Source: Archilochus colubris (lineage: Eukaryota > Chordata > Aves > Apodiformes > Trochilidae). From it: a stretch of 64,000 nucleotides of DNA. Position 1 is the first letter of the stretch, and the number at the start of each line of letters is the position of its first letter. The stretch is taken from NCBI GenBank assembly GCA_023079485.1, contig CM041098.1:744001-808000 (forward strand). The letters are read 5' to 3'. The notes below the pieces were generated by a model. The model saw only the letters and a list, made by a program, of their open reading frames with translations, had not been told where the DNA came from and did no database searches. Shown here piece after piece: positions 12,100 through 24,315 of the stretch. The position numbers and the translations under genes are program-made.

Positions 12100-13657
12100 A
12101 CCTTCAGTCCTCTCAGGCATTGGCAGCAATAAAGCTTCCTTTGGCTGGATCTCATTTTTCACCATTTGCTTCTAATTTCCTCAAAGGTTTGTTTGGGTTT
12201 TTAATTTCCTTTCAAAATGCTGCTGTGCTAAACGTGACCACTGGCACCAGGATGGGGCACAGGCTTTTATCACTGGCCGTGCTGCCTCAGCATCCTCACA
12301 AACAGCAGCAGGCACTGGCTGTAAGCAGGGAAATCACTCCAATCTAACCATCTCCTCCTTGTGCAGCCAAGGAGCAGCAGTTTTCACACAAGCTGCAAAG
12401 AGCTAAAAGGGAGGAAGAAGTGAAATGGCATTAAGGTGGGAAGTTATTTCACTCCAACACCTCTCAGCTATGAACTCCACCTCCCCTGTCAAGCAGAGTC
12501 AGGGAGGTTTTGACACCAAGCCTACATGGAGTCCCAAACTGAAGCAGGGGCCAAGAAACAAGTGAAAGGGTCATCCTGAAGGCTTTTCTATCACTCTCTC
12601 CTTCCTGGCAGCTTCTCACTCTAACACAACAACAACAAATCCAGCTAATGGAACTCCCCAGTCCCAAGGACCAAGTGCAGCTCCCTCACTAATACCACTC
12701 AGAGTCATTTGAAGGTACTCAGAGATGAGCTCTGCCTCTCAATTCTGAGCTGCAATCAAGCAAGCACCAGGAATTAAAAGCCTCATGACAAAGGGTTCTC
12801 TTTTGCTGTTGTTTGTTGTTGTTAAATTAAGCCAACTCAATTAGCTCCTTCTATTGCAGCCTTCTTATGTTGATCTTTCTTTGGTCTGTCAACCAGGCTC
12901 ACCCAGAACTTAGAACCGTTTTCAACCAATATTTCATCACTGGGCAACTTCAGCTACAAACAAGTAATTAATGCTAATGAGTTTTCCTTTTTTTGCAGCA
13001 GCAGCCGCCACCATTAATACCAGATGACTGAGTTTCACTGAAGCAAAGAAAAGGCTCATGACTGGAAGAATGATAAATGATTTATGAGCAGCAGTATTTA
13101 CTAGCACATATTTTAGAGTAAGTCAGCTCCATAGGTTTTTCTTGTAGGTCTTCTCTAAGAAAGTAAAGAAGAAAGTTATAAAAAACAACCCTAGATGTGG
13201 GGGAAGAAACCCGGAATATTCAATCAAGGTCCTCACATTCCGTTTGTTTCTGTTTACATTTTGCATATTCAAGACACCCAACTCTGCCAAGTCAGTGCTC
13301 AGCTCTTCCTCCCACAATGGTGCTTTGTCTGAATTCAAATATTGGAGAAGTTATTGACAGACTTGAGATGCAGTTCCACAATATTTATAGGCGGGGGGTG
13401 GAATTTACTTTTTAGCCTAAGCTGAGTTTTAAATGCTATTCCAGACCCAGCCTTTCTTCTCTTCCCAACCTCTCCCTGGGACATCCCATTTCCAGATCTG
13501 CCCAGTTCACACTGCTCCTCTAGGAAGCCAACGAGACAAGATGAGAATCTGAGTGGAGAGGTGCAGAGTTACCAGAAATAAGAGCAAAAAGGACATGGAA
13601 ACCATTCTGCTCACTCTGAAAAAACAGTGTGACAAGCTATCAGGCAACAGCTCTTAC

Positions 13658-13853
13658 CTTGCTTACGAACATCTTCCACAGCTGCTACCAGCTCCTCTTT
13701 CAGGAACTGGCTCTCCTTTGCAATTTTGTCTCCTTTCTCCAGGAAATTCTCTGTTGCTTGTTCAACAGAAGCAGCCAGAACATGAGCCTTTTTAGAACGC
13801 CCTCGCTTTTTATTAGAGGGGCCCTTGTTGCTGGTGTTAACCAGTGTTGTTAC
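13658..13853 (-). CDS. CTNNA1: CTNNA1 exon 3, residues 35-99 plus first base of codon 100
   Basis: This exon runs from acceptor GCTTCAG|GTAACA to donor CAAG|GTAAGA and gives 65 codons plus one base, from VTTLVNTSNK to VEDVRKQ. It contains the basic patch KKRGRSKK (about residues 49-56) and the helix AHVLAASVEQATENF. This is the amino-terminal vinculin-homology (VH1) region, where alpha-E-catenin binds beta-catenin or, as a homodimer, itself; in the family the interface covers roughly residues 55-145. I recognise the sequence as nearly identical to human CTNNA1. The Gly codon is split G|GT with the next exon, and both splice sites are canonical. Confidence 0.97.
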
Positions 13854-15738
13854 CTGAAGCCACAGATGGAGGGGAAAAAACAAAAAACATGAAACAAATT
13901 AGAAGTTTATCAATTTGACAGCAAGGCCATGTGTATTTTTTCTAGACAGCACTGCCAGCTCCAAAGGGTAAACTCACAAACAAGTGTTTTTCATGTCTCT
14001 TTAAACACCACCATGCTTTTTGATTCCTTAGATGAGCATTATAAATTCAGCTGAACTGCTTAGAGATTTTTCTTAGCAGCAGCAGGCCTGAAAATCTGAT
14101 TTTAGGAACTGTTTTTGTGATAAGTTTGTGATAAACTACAGTCTCAGTAACAGGAGAGAGGTATTAGGCAACACCTAAAAAGAAGCCAAGTTGGGGATGC
14201 TTAGTTTGGGATAGCTCTCCAAGCATGAAAGACCCCAAACAAGCAAACACAGGGAGAAGCAGCAAAATCCACTCACTCTTTCCCATTTACACTTTTTTTG
14301 TGAAGTCTAGGAAAATGAATACAAAGCTACTTCAGAGGGACATTAAATTAAAACAGTAAAAGAATTAACTGCTTTGGAAAGCCCAAGGACTGCTGACACA
14401 AAGGTCCTCAGAGCTGAACCCACATTCTCAGGAGGTTGATTCAGAGGGGGGAAAGCCATCAGGTGGCATTATCACTGCTGGTTAGTGGGGAGCATTTGTA
14501 CTGGGCAGTCTCAGCTCATCACATACTGCAAATAAAGAAGAGGTTGCACCAAGGCAGCTCACACTGCTTTCCTCTCTGTACTTCCCCAGTCACATTATGC
14601 ACAAAATTTGGGATTGCCAGCACAGACTATTGTGCTAATTGAAGAGTAAGTTACAGACACTGAACTTGGACAAAAAGGTCTGTAACAAGTTGGCTGGGTT
14701 AAGGTTGCCAAATTGGGACAATTTCTAAAAGGCTATAGAGCAGATCATCCAACTGCCCAGCTGAGTATCTGGAAGGAACAAACAGAAGATACAAACAGCA
14801 GCCTGGCCACTACAGGGATGTTAATTCTGGAAACAGAACTTGATCACTGCAGCTGGTGTCTATCAAAAGGTGCATCCCACCTTTAAGAACTTTAAAAAGT
14901 TCTTAGTTCAGGAAAAGAATGCTAAAGAAGATGAGTTAACAGCCTCCAGTGGACATTCTCTTCCAGACCTCCTAGAAAGTCTCTTCCACCCATCTTCACA
15001 ATGCCCAATCTGCATAGTTTACATTTACAAGACTTTGGCTTCCCTATAGTTTTCAGTGCACTTCAGTGAGCAATGTACACCATGCAGAAATAAGGTTTCA
15101 TTCACAAATCCAGCATAAAGCACAGACAGAAATCAGAAGACAAGCACATCTCTTGCAAAAGATCTACTGAAACAGTAAAAACTTCTGGAGTAGAACTCTG
15201 TTAGAGGTCAGTGACATCCTTACAACACAAGGCAGCTCTAGACAGGATGCAAACATCCCCCAACACACATTTCACTATTTCCACAAACCTCCTTCCAAAG
15301 GGAACTCTAAACATTTAAGGTACTACCTCTAGCAAGCACTAATCATTTCCTCGCAAGGGACTTCTGTTGCTCTCAAATACCAGTTTCAAAATGACACATA
15401 GAACAGGTTTTTTAAAAATCAACAAATAAGAGGGTCTAACCCAAAATACAGGTGAGGAAAACCACAGCAGTGATGGGATATTAGTTACTAACAGGTATTT
15501 CTGCACTTCTAATTGAAATTCTGTGTCTTATTAGGTGCAGAAGAATCACAACCTTTTTCCTTGCCCAGTAGTTCAGTTCCACACTAAATTAACATACACA
15601 CATTTTCCCATCTTTAGTTTTATAGTGCTTTTACTTCTGGAATTTGAGCTCTGAAAGTTATTTAATTGCAACAATACATCAAAACAGGCAATCATCCTTA
15701 TGAAGGCTTTTTGTTTGGTTGTTCCCTTTTTTTCCTAC
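13854..15738 (-). other. CTNNA1: CTNNA1 intron 2
   Basis: This 1.9-kb intron lies between the first and second coding exons. No repeat or RNA gene was recognised. Confidence 0.85.
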
Positions 15739-15842
15739 CTGTGTAACAAGAGGCTCAAGTAGTCTTTCAACCGCCAGTGTTCTTATCTCCAAGCTTTTGG
15801 GGTCCCATTTGAAGTTAACACCTGCAGTAACAGCAGTCATTT
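15739..15842 (-). CDS. CTNNA1: CTNNA1 first coding exon (exon 2), residues 1-34
   Basis: This is the start of alpha-E-catenin, the adherens-junction protein that couples the cadherin/beta-catenin complex to F-actin. The minus strand reads a pyrimidine-rich acceptor ending TTCTTCTAG, then two untranslated bases (AA), then ATG at 15840-15838, then 34 codons and a donor CAG|GTAGGA. The peptide begins MTAVTAGVNFKWDPKSLEIR. The KWDPKSLEIRTL core is shared by all alpha-catenins, and the MTAV start fits CTNNA1 rather than CTNNA2 (MTSAT...), as I recall both. It is one residue shorter than human near residue 8. The exon ends in phase 0 after TQ and joins VTTL in the next exon. The rest of the 5'UTR must be spliced from an upstream exon, because the acceptor lies only two bases before ATG. 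Confidence 0.97.
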
Positions 15843-16397
15843 CTAGAAGAAGAAAAAAGTTATATGAATGCATTTAAGTTTTTTTGATTGATGCTCCTGA
15901 AATACACTTTAAAGAGAGATTAAACCAGGGGCTGTTAAACACACAGCATCGTGTAAGTCAAGGTTACACTGTCTCTGAAAACATCACTTTTGGTTCAGCT
16001 GGTGACATTTTGAAGAATTGTTGTAACACACAGCTGCTACCTCTATGTTTTGGTTGGAAAATAAAAGCAAACAAACAAAACCACACCAAAAATCTATTCA
16101 AAAGCCACAATATGTAACTAGAACAATTACAAGCTAGAAAATGTTTGGTCTACTGATCAGTGGTCCCCAAACAATGAAAAAGGACCTCACAGGGAATGGG
16201 GGCAAACAAATAACCCCTTCCCAGTCCTGCTGTCCCGAGCTCCCACCCCAGCACTGAGACACAGCCCAAGGTTCTGGGGGAGCAGAAGGGGACATTTTGA
16301 CTTCAACATCAGAAAGCTGCCAGATTGCTCAGATCCAAATGCTCTGTCAAACCAGGAGCCAGGTTCTAACTCCAGCTCTTTCACCCTACCTGTTCAC

Positions 16398-16423
16398 CCA
16401 ATTCACCTTTTTTGGTGAATTGG
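16398..16423. repeat. Perfect hairpin, 10-bp arms with a T6 loop
   Basis: ccaattcacc (16398-16407) and ggtgaattgg (16414-16423) are exact reverse complements around six T bases, in CTNNA1 intron 1. On the transcribed minus strand the loop is A6. Confidence 0.92.
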
Positions 16424-17594
16424 AATTTTGGAATTACAAAGGTAAAATAGTGAATCTAAGCATCAAAGCCAGAAAATACAGTTGGTTCAGATTTAACAGC
16501 TTACATTTCTCCTACACTTCCCCTTAACATCTACATAGGTGGGAAAAAGCAGATTTGCATTAAGAGAGCTGTTAACAGCTGTCACTGAGCCTTTCCTTCC
16601 CTTTGCAGTTTAATATCCACAGCCCAGTGCAACAGCAAATCTGATTATGGGAAACATTTGCTGAAACCACTAGAATAGCTCTGCTTTTGAAAGTAGGATT
16701 TTAAAAAAATATTAAAAAATTAAAATAATTACAATGAATCAGCAGATTAAAAATGTGATGCTGCTTATTGATTTGTTATGCTGTACAGAACCAGCATTTC
16801 TGTAAAGAAATGGATTTAAAGTATTTACAGGTCCATAAAACCAGTCCATACCACTTCAGACTTAGCAAATGCCAGCTCCTCCTCCTCTGGGTTGCCCTCA
16901 AAATTCAAGAGCAGACTAATTCCTTGTTTATACCTTTATACTTTTTTTAAGAAGACCGGAAGAAAAATACATTCTACCTCTTTTCTTAAGCGCCTACTAC
17001 GGAAGTTTTAAAACAACAACAACTTATTAGCTGATATTTTTAATCTTCCTGTGGACAGAGCACTGTCTGCATAGCATCTCAGCAGCCAGATTGCTCTGAC
17101 AGCACCAGATGTCCCCGAGCTGCCAGACGAGAGAAACATCCCATTATTTTTCCAAAGCAGGAGGCAAGGTACTAATTTTGGTAACCACTGATGTTTACGA
17201 CACATCCCAATAACTGTTTCATATCACCACTGACAGTTAAACACAGACGTGGCTGCTTGGTTCTCACTAAGAATAAAACCTCTCGGGCACAGAGAGGGCA
17301 TAAATCAGTCAGGGCATCGTGTCCCAGCCTCAGCCAGCAGCACCTTCATGGCAGGCTGCTCCTGAGGCTTTACATCCACTTTCTCACCCCTCCTGGACAC
17401 CAGACAATAGATTAAGTACTCACTACACTTCTGAGAGGACAGCTTTGCCTTGGAAAGCCTACACACTGTCATAGCCTGAAGTACAACTCTGCAAGGTGCA
17501 AAGCAGGAATATTCACCTAACCTGTGCTGAGCTTTCTGCTCACACCCACGCTCCAAATGCCCACACTGCTGGAGAGAAAGAAAACTTTAAAAGC

Positions 17595-17630
17595 CAAAAA
17601 AACAAAAAAAAAAAAAAACAAAGAAACCCC
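17595..17630. repeat. A-rich low-complexity tract
   Basis: A-rich sequence with isolated C and G lies in CTNNA1 intron 1. Confidence 0.85.
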
Positions 17631-20600
17631 ACCAGGACGTGGTCGATGCATACTAGCACACACTTCTGATGGTTTAAAATCAAAACTCTTGGAGGGTCTT
17701 GGAGGGATCAGCTCCAGAGGCCCCGTGAGAGGACAGTGGGAGGGTGGAGGATGCTCACCACCACCTCCTCCTCCTCACCCAGCTTCTGACACTCAGCACT
17801 GCACCCCATGAACTCACTGACCTTCTCTCCCAACCACCCCTCTGTAGTTTTGTTTGCTGGTCCAGCTTTGCACCAGCTTGTGCCACGGCCCCAACACTGG
17901 CTCAGGGCAAGCTGGGAAATGCCCTTCACTCCCCAGTGACATCCTATCCTCCACAAGGAATTTCACTGTTTTCTTCCTTCCTATTGAGCTTGGTGTGAAT
18001 GCTTCCTATATAAAGGAGCCAGGAAAATAAAACATACGTCAAAAGCCTTTATGGTTTCTGAGAAACATATCCAGAGGTCTGGAAAGCCCATTATGTTTCT
18101 AAGTAAAAGCTGTTTCTATATCCTTAATGCCATTATGCCTCTCGCAGAAACAACATGCAGGACAAGGTAACTGGGGGAAGACACATTAATTGTATTAGTA
18201 GGAAAATACAGGCAATGCATCTGAAAACACCTTAGTGTGATAACTCACAAATTGGCCAAAAGCAATGGTCTATAAAACCACTTAGTACAAACTTCACTGA
18301 AATTTCTCTCGGAAGCCCAAGCTGACATCAAACACCCTGGTTGGCAGCACTGACTTGGAGAGATCTGGTGCCTCACAGTAAATATTTTAATTCAGTTAAA
18401 TATTTGTGAAGAACACAGGACCAGGCTATAGCTTCCAAATGTGTGTGTGTGTGAATGAGGGGAGAAGGGGGCATTTAGGGGATCAAAAACCAACTGCCAG
18501 AGCCACATTAAGGCAGGGCTGAACCGCCAGGGGAAAGCTCTAATTCTCCAAAACCTGTCTTGCTCTCGTGACTGCCTGAGTTTTTGCTTCATTAAATTTC
18601 CATATGGTAAGGGTAGTAAACCAAGTTGGAGGATACCATAACAAAGTGCTTAATTGTTGGCTTTTGGAGAGCACAGAACCATTCCCATGGAACCTGCAAT
18701 CACTCTAACAGCTCATACAGAGAACAGACATCCTCTAGAAGATGGATCTGACCCCAGCTTGGCTTCAGAGAGCTGGGATGAGCCAGCTGATACAGAAGCA
18801 GGTCCTCCTGCCACAGACCTACCACACACAGGACATACAGCAGCATCCTAAGCAGGAATTTCAAGGACAAAGCAGACCACATAGCAGAAGAGAGTAAAGC
18901 ACTGGAATATATAGAAAGAGACCACTGCAGGAGAAGTTGTGGTTGCCCAGCCTGTGGTTTCATAAGCAGCAGGAAACCTGCTTTAAAAAACCAATTTTCA
19001 TCCTCCCACATCCCTCTAGGAACTCATGCCCGTCTTCACATCACACCCCCTCTGTACTGGCACAGCTTTCCCCACGGCTGAGCGATTAACCAGATGGGGA
19101 AGAACTGATTTGGCTGGAGGGAAAGCAATCCATTTTTGCAGGGTGGGCTGAGATCCCCATCTGGTTCACCCTGCCACCACAGCTTCGGCTGAGAGGAGAT
19201 GGCTGTGTCAGCTGGCACTGCTGGCAAAGCCCTTCCCGTGGAAACAGGGGCCAAAGCTGGACTCCAAAAGCCTTCAGGTTATTACAGCAGTCATGATGGT
19301 GCTCACTGCTGTCACAGATGGCTCAAGAGTGACCTTGAACATTTCTGACCTACTGGGGTTAAGTGGACTCGCAAAGACACAAGGGTGGGGAAAGGAGTTT
19401 GAAGAAGCCACTTCCAGTTTCCCTGCTGCATCCAGAAACTTCACGATTTCCAGCCAACAAGCAGCTCTGGAAGCAGAGCCATCCCAGGCCATCTAAATTC
19501 AATGGAGGCCTCACCACTAAAGCTGAAGAAAAGGCTTCCTTTACCCTACTTTGAGCAAGCCCTGCCAGAATCCTACACCTCCTTTCCCTGCATCACCTTC
19601 CCAAAACCGGCACTCACACCGGCAACACCCCTGATGCAGTGGAGCCACCTCAGGGGGCTAAAAGGGTCTCAGAGCAAGCCAGTGGCTACAAAAATGACCT
19701 TACAGCTTCCTGACAGGAGGAGGTGGGGCTGCAGCAGGACTGAGATGAGCTCTGCCCTGAGCAGCACGCCAGGGCAGGTCCCAGCCCTGCTGGGCAGACC
19801 TGAGCTGAGGCACCGAACTGCTGGGGCTGCATTTCCCCGCCACAGCACGTGTGTGACTGCACTGAAGGGGATCCATCTGCAGTGCTCTTGCCAAAAGCCA
19901 CAACTAAAGGTCACAGTACTTTCCCAAACTGGTAAGTCAAGGTTTCAAGAATAACTTGAGATACCTACCTCCAGCATACTGGCATGCAAATGATTTCTAG
20001 ACTTCAGGAACCTTAGGAATGTAGCTCTGTGGCTTCTTCACAGAAGTGTCCTGAAAGCTTTTCAAAAAGCCCATGAAGGAGCTCTGCACACCAACAGGAT
20101 CACACTAGGGCCTAGTGCTGACGGTCCTGTTTTTCCAGGCTCACTCCCACCAGCAGCCTGGCTGTCTCCCAGGCACTACTGAACTTGTACGTTCAACCCT
20201 GCTCTGTACCAAGAGGTCCTGCAGCCTCCTGACCTCTGAACCAGAGCAAATCTCTGTTGGTTCCACAGCAGAATATCTACCCACTCATCTCCTGTGCTGC
20301 AACCCAAGAACTACCACCTCACATTACCTGAAGAGTCTTTTACATGCCAGCTTCATCAGCCTTCAAATGTCAACCACGCTGACAGGCTGATTTCCAAAAG
20401 CTTTTTACCATGCTCAGCATTGTTCTCTTGGTTCTTGTCAGGCGTTCAAACAGGGGTCTCACCAACACAGTGGGGAGATAACCTGGGCCAAGCACAACAG
20501 AACACACACAGAATTTGAGAATTAAGCGATAAAAAAAAAAAAATACAGGAATAAAAACCAGGAATATTTCCTACGTGGGAGGAGTCTCTATTTTAACTCC

Positions 20601-21520
20601 CTTTCTGCTACCCACCTAGTTGTACCCCGTTTGGTGCAGCTGGTTGTGCCCAGGCACAGTGGTGTGGACTTTACTGCATTATTGTGCAGCTTATTTATTT
20701 CTCTGATTTTTATTGAAGTAGTCACAGTCAGTTTGAATCATAGCCCTGTCCCTCACCACACTTGCAGGCTGCCTTTGGATATTCTGTGCAACGTAATGAG
20801 AATACCCCTCATTCCATCACCCACGTCATGATGGAACTTGGTGGGATTTATAACATAATGACCCAGCTTCATCTTCCAGCTAGAAAATGAAACAGCTTCC
20901 CTGCTCCCAAGGGAATCCTTTGGTTTTGTTTGGCTTGCTAGCTAGAGTGCCTAATCCATCTGATAACCAGTGGGGATCCTTTACCCCTGCTGGAGGTGAA
21001 GGACAAGACAGAGCAGATAAAGTGGGAACCTGGGTATGTAACACATGCCCTTAACATCTTCTGAAAACTTCTGGTCTGAACAAGATTAAGGCAGACTTCC
21101 TATTAATCTCACCTCACATGCATGGGTTTCATCAGGCCCCACTGACAGTTCACAACTGGCTTTAATGGCTAAGAGTATTTTTAAAAAATGTTTTATTCTT
21201 TCCCTTCGCAGCCTCCAAATGCATTTGCCTGGCCCAGTCCACACTTAAAGCACTGCTCCTCCCAGGGCTGGGCAGGATGTTTGGTACACACAATGCTTTT
21301 CAAGGAGGATTTAGGTGGGTTTAAGATGGTTTTTTGAACACCAAGTACACATAACTAAAACCAGATAGTCATCCTCTTCTAACTTCACCTTCTGCATCAA
21401 ATGTCACCTGCTCAGCTACCACAACTTTCACCACAAGTGTAATGAAATCCTTACTACTAGAATTTCACAATCTAAAACATGAGTACAAACTCAGATGTTG
21501 CATCAAACACATCCTTTTAT

Positions 21521-21560
21521 TATCAGAACACTTCTGATATTATCAGAACACTTCTGCCAT
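21521..21560. repeat. 20-bp tandem duplication containing an inverted repeat
   Basis: Two adjacent 20-bp units (21521-21540, 21541-21560) match at 18 of 20 positions. Within the first, tatcagaa and ttctgata flank cac as an inverted repeat. Confidence 0.92.
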
Positions 21561-24292
21561 TTGGGTGCATTCAGCTCTGCTAAACATTTCTTCCACAGAC
21601 TGGAATAACCAGCCAGGGAAAAAGAAGACATTCCAGTCCAGGTAAGCCTGTTTCTCACCAGTCCCATTCCAGATCCAGCTCTCATTATCTGTTCTCCTAC
21701 TTTTTGCTGCTGCTCCTGTGAAGAAGGCTACAGAGAGGCACCAGGAGGCCTTGCACAGCCAGTAACAACCAAATGCTTCTCTACTTTTCTGTTTCTTTAG
21801 CAAATATTTAGACCTTGCTACTGACTGACGAGATCCAGCCTAATATGGTGTCCCTAAAAATATCATTTAAGTTTAGAATTCTGTTTTCTCTTTGACATGG
21901 CTGTTCCCTCCTGCCTGCTGCCTTGGCACTGAGCCAGCAGTGTGCCATACAGAACCTGTCACCTTTTCCTGTCACCAGAACCCACCCCATGCCACACACC
22001 ATCACCTGAAAGCAGAACGTCCTAAGAAGATTCTAACTTATTTCTGAGCAGTTTTCACAACTCAAGCATGATTCCAACTACATGAAGAAATCTGTTGGGG
22101 TATTAAGCCAATTACAACACTCATTACTGATTACTTTTTAATAAAAAACAAAAAAATCCCAAACAAAAGCAGAGAATTTGCTAAGTAACCAAGAATAATT
22201 TTAACATTTTAGCTGCAAAACATTAAATTTGGGAAGGGAAAAGGCTGCATTCTGAGCAGCAGCTATAACTGTTAATAAATATCCCCTTGTTCTGGCTTCA
22301 CAATAAACTTGAGTACTTATGCTGAATACCAGCAATGCTAACACCATGAAAGGTAACTTCCAAAATCAGACCAACCAATCACTAGATTTTTAACTACTGT
22401 ATTTTAGCTGCCTGCTCTTTAGATCAGCACTGAAAGGAGCAATGATAACTTCCAGCTCCCAACCCAGTCCTTTCAGCCAGGGATCTCCCATTCCAGCCTA
22501 CATGGACACCTCTTTCCAACAAGCCCAGGGGGGACAGCCTGGAGAGAGGGGTCAGACCAGATGAGACCTCTGCATCTGCTGGACCACTTTGATTCAGCTC
22601 CTGAAAGCCCTCCCAACCCCACAGTGTCTCTTCCCACCCATGAGGCAGGAAAAAAATACTGTAAATTTGCCCCAAAATCCTTAGGAAAGAACAGAAGAGC
22701 AGCATGCTGCCTCTCCCAGAACCACAGTGTGCATTCCAGACCCTAGAGACACAGAGTCAGTGAAGATATAATAACTAGGCTGTGGCTAGAGCTCCTCAAA
22801 CCCCAAACTACACCACCACAGCTTCCAATTACCACTCTTAAGGGAGCAAGGAATGCAACAAAGGGACAATCTTTTAACAAATTAATTTTTGCCACAAGCA
22901 TTCCTCAAATAAGAAAGTTTCTTACAAATTAGACTACTTCATCAGCTGGCACAGTGCTGCAAAAGCAATTCTTGCTTAGCTTGCACAAAAACCTCAGTGA
23001 TGGCTGGCAATAAAAGGGAAAGAACCTGGGTATTTTTGTTCTGATCTTCTTCAGCACTCCATCTGCCATTTAAATGTGCCATTTAAACTACAGAGTCAGA
23101 AACAGCCAGAATCTGACCCCACTCAAGCCACATTTTCATCCCTCAATTGATAAGCTGTTATGCAATACCCTTCAGGGCTTTTAGCTGACCACATCTTCTA
23201 AATCTAGGCTTCATTAACAATTTTAAAAACAGTCAGGAGGACACAAACACTGGAGTTGTTTGAACTGACACATTCTGAAAAAAAAATCAGAATCCTGTAA
23301 TTAGAGGTTTGATAAGACACAATTTGCTTAAAACATGGAGGAAATGGATACCCTCGAATTACCAGGGACCAAGTACCACATTGTTTCACAAGTGCATGCT
23401 CAGCATAGTGGCAACTAAAGTCTGTGTAACAAAAATTCAGAGTTGGAAGAGGGAAAAAAGTTTTCCATAGCTTTCTACACTTGCAAAAGCTACCAAAAGG
23501 AAGCACCCACCGAAGCAAGGAATATGGGAATAAAGATTCTTCCAACAAAAATATTTCAAGTTTTTCTAGAGAAAGTCATTTACAATTCCTTTTCCAGTCC
23601 TTCACTTTGATCCAGGAACACTCCATCAGTTGTACTGAAAAATTACAAAGCACTTATTTTATAAAGAAAGAGGAAATAACAAACACACAAGGGATAAGGC
23701 CAAGAACTTAATTTTATGCTCATGGCAACCTTCAACATCTTTCAGCCAGAAACAAAGCATTATTCTCACCCAGAGAACTGCACCATCACTGCATGCCCCG
23801 TGGCACCTCTCAACTTGCAGCTCCACCAACACATGCTGCGAGTTAAGGAGGGAAAAACACACAAAAACAAACCCTAGGAAGAAGAGCAAACATGAATGCA
23901 ACGCACAAACCTTGCTTGGATGAGTGAAGCACCTTTTAAATGACTGCAATTACCTGGCAGGTCATGTAAGGTAGGAGGATGCTCTAGCACACACCATCTC
24001 CCCTCCCCACAGCCTGGCAAGAAGGCTGCAGACACTGGGAAGCAGAGGGCACAGCCTGATGAAAACTTGCACAGAGAGAAACAGAAAACACACACTGGAG
24101 CAGCCACTTTTTGGATAAATACCAGAGTTACCTGCAAAGCCATAACCACCTCCTGTCAAGTACAAACTTGCTAAGGACCTGCATTGGTGAGCAAGAACCA
24201 AGAGCTAACAAGGATCAGCTTGAACAGGAATCATTTTGAGTCACTGCCTGAGCATATGGATGGATGGCCACTGAAAGCAACTTTTGCTTGGG

Positions 24293-24315
24293 AAAAAAAA
24301 AAAAAAAAAAAAAAA
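24293..24315. repeat. Poly(A) run of 23 bases
   Basis: This is an uninterrupted A tract within CTNNA1 intron 1, preceded by cttttgcttggg and followed by ggaaaataag. I see no retroposed gene upstream of it. Confidence 0.9.

Larger units (their letters stand above)
6879..13657 (-). other. CTNNA1: CTNNA1 intron 3
   Basis: This 6.8-kb intron contains one CR1 3' fragment (7013-7210) and a small imperfect triplication around 12044-12099. Otherwise it is AT-rich noncoding sequence with no supportable gene. Confidence 0.85.

Noticed and set aside
19502..19954. 150-codon plus-strand frame in CTNNA1 intron 1
   Set aside because: No homology recognised, no regulatory context, and other frames in the same region are also open; consistent with chance.
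24293..24315. Poly(A) run as the tail of a processed pseudogene
   Set aside because: The upstream sequence resembles no mRNA I recognise and I see no target-site duplication.
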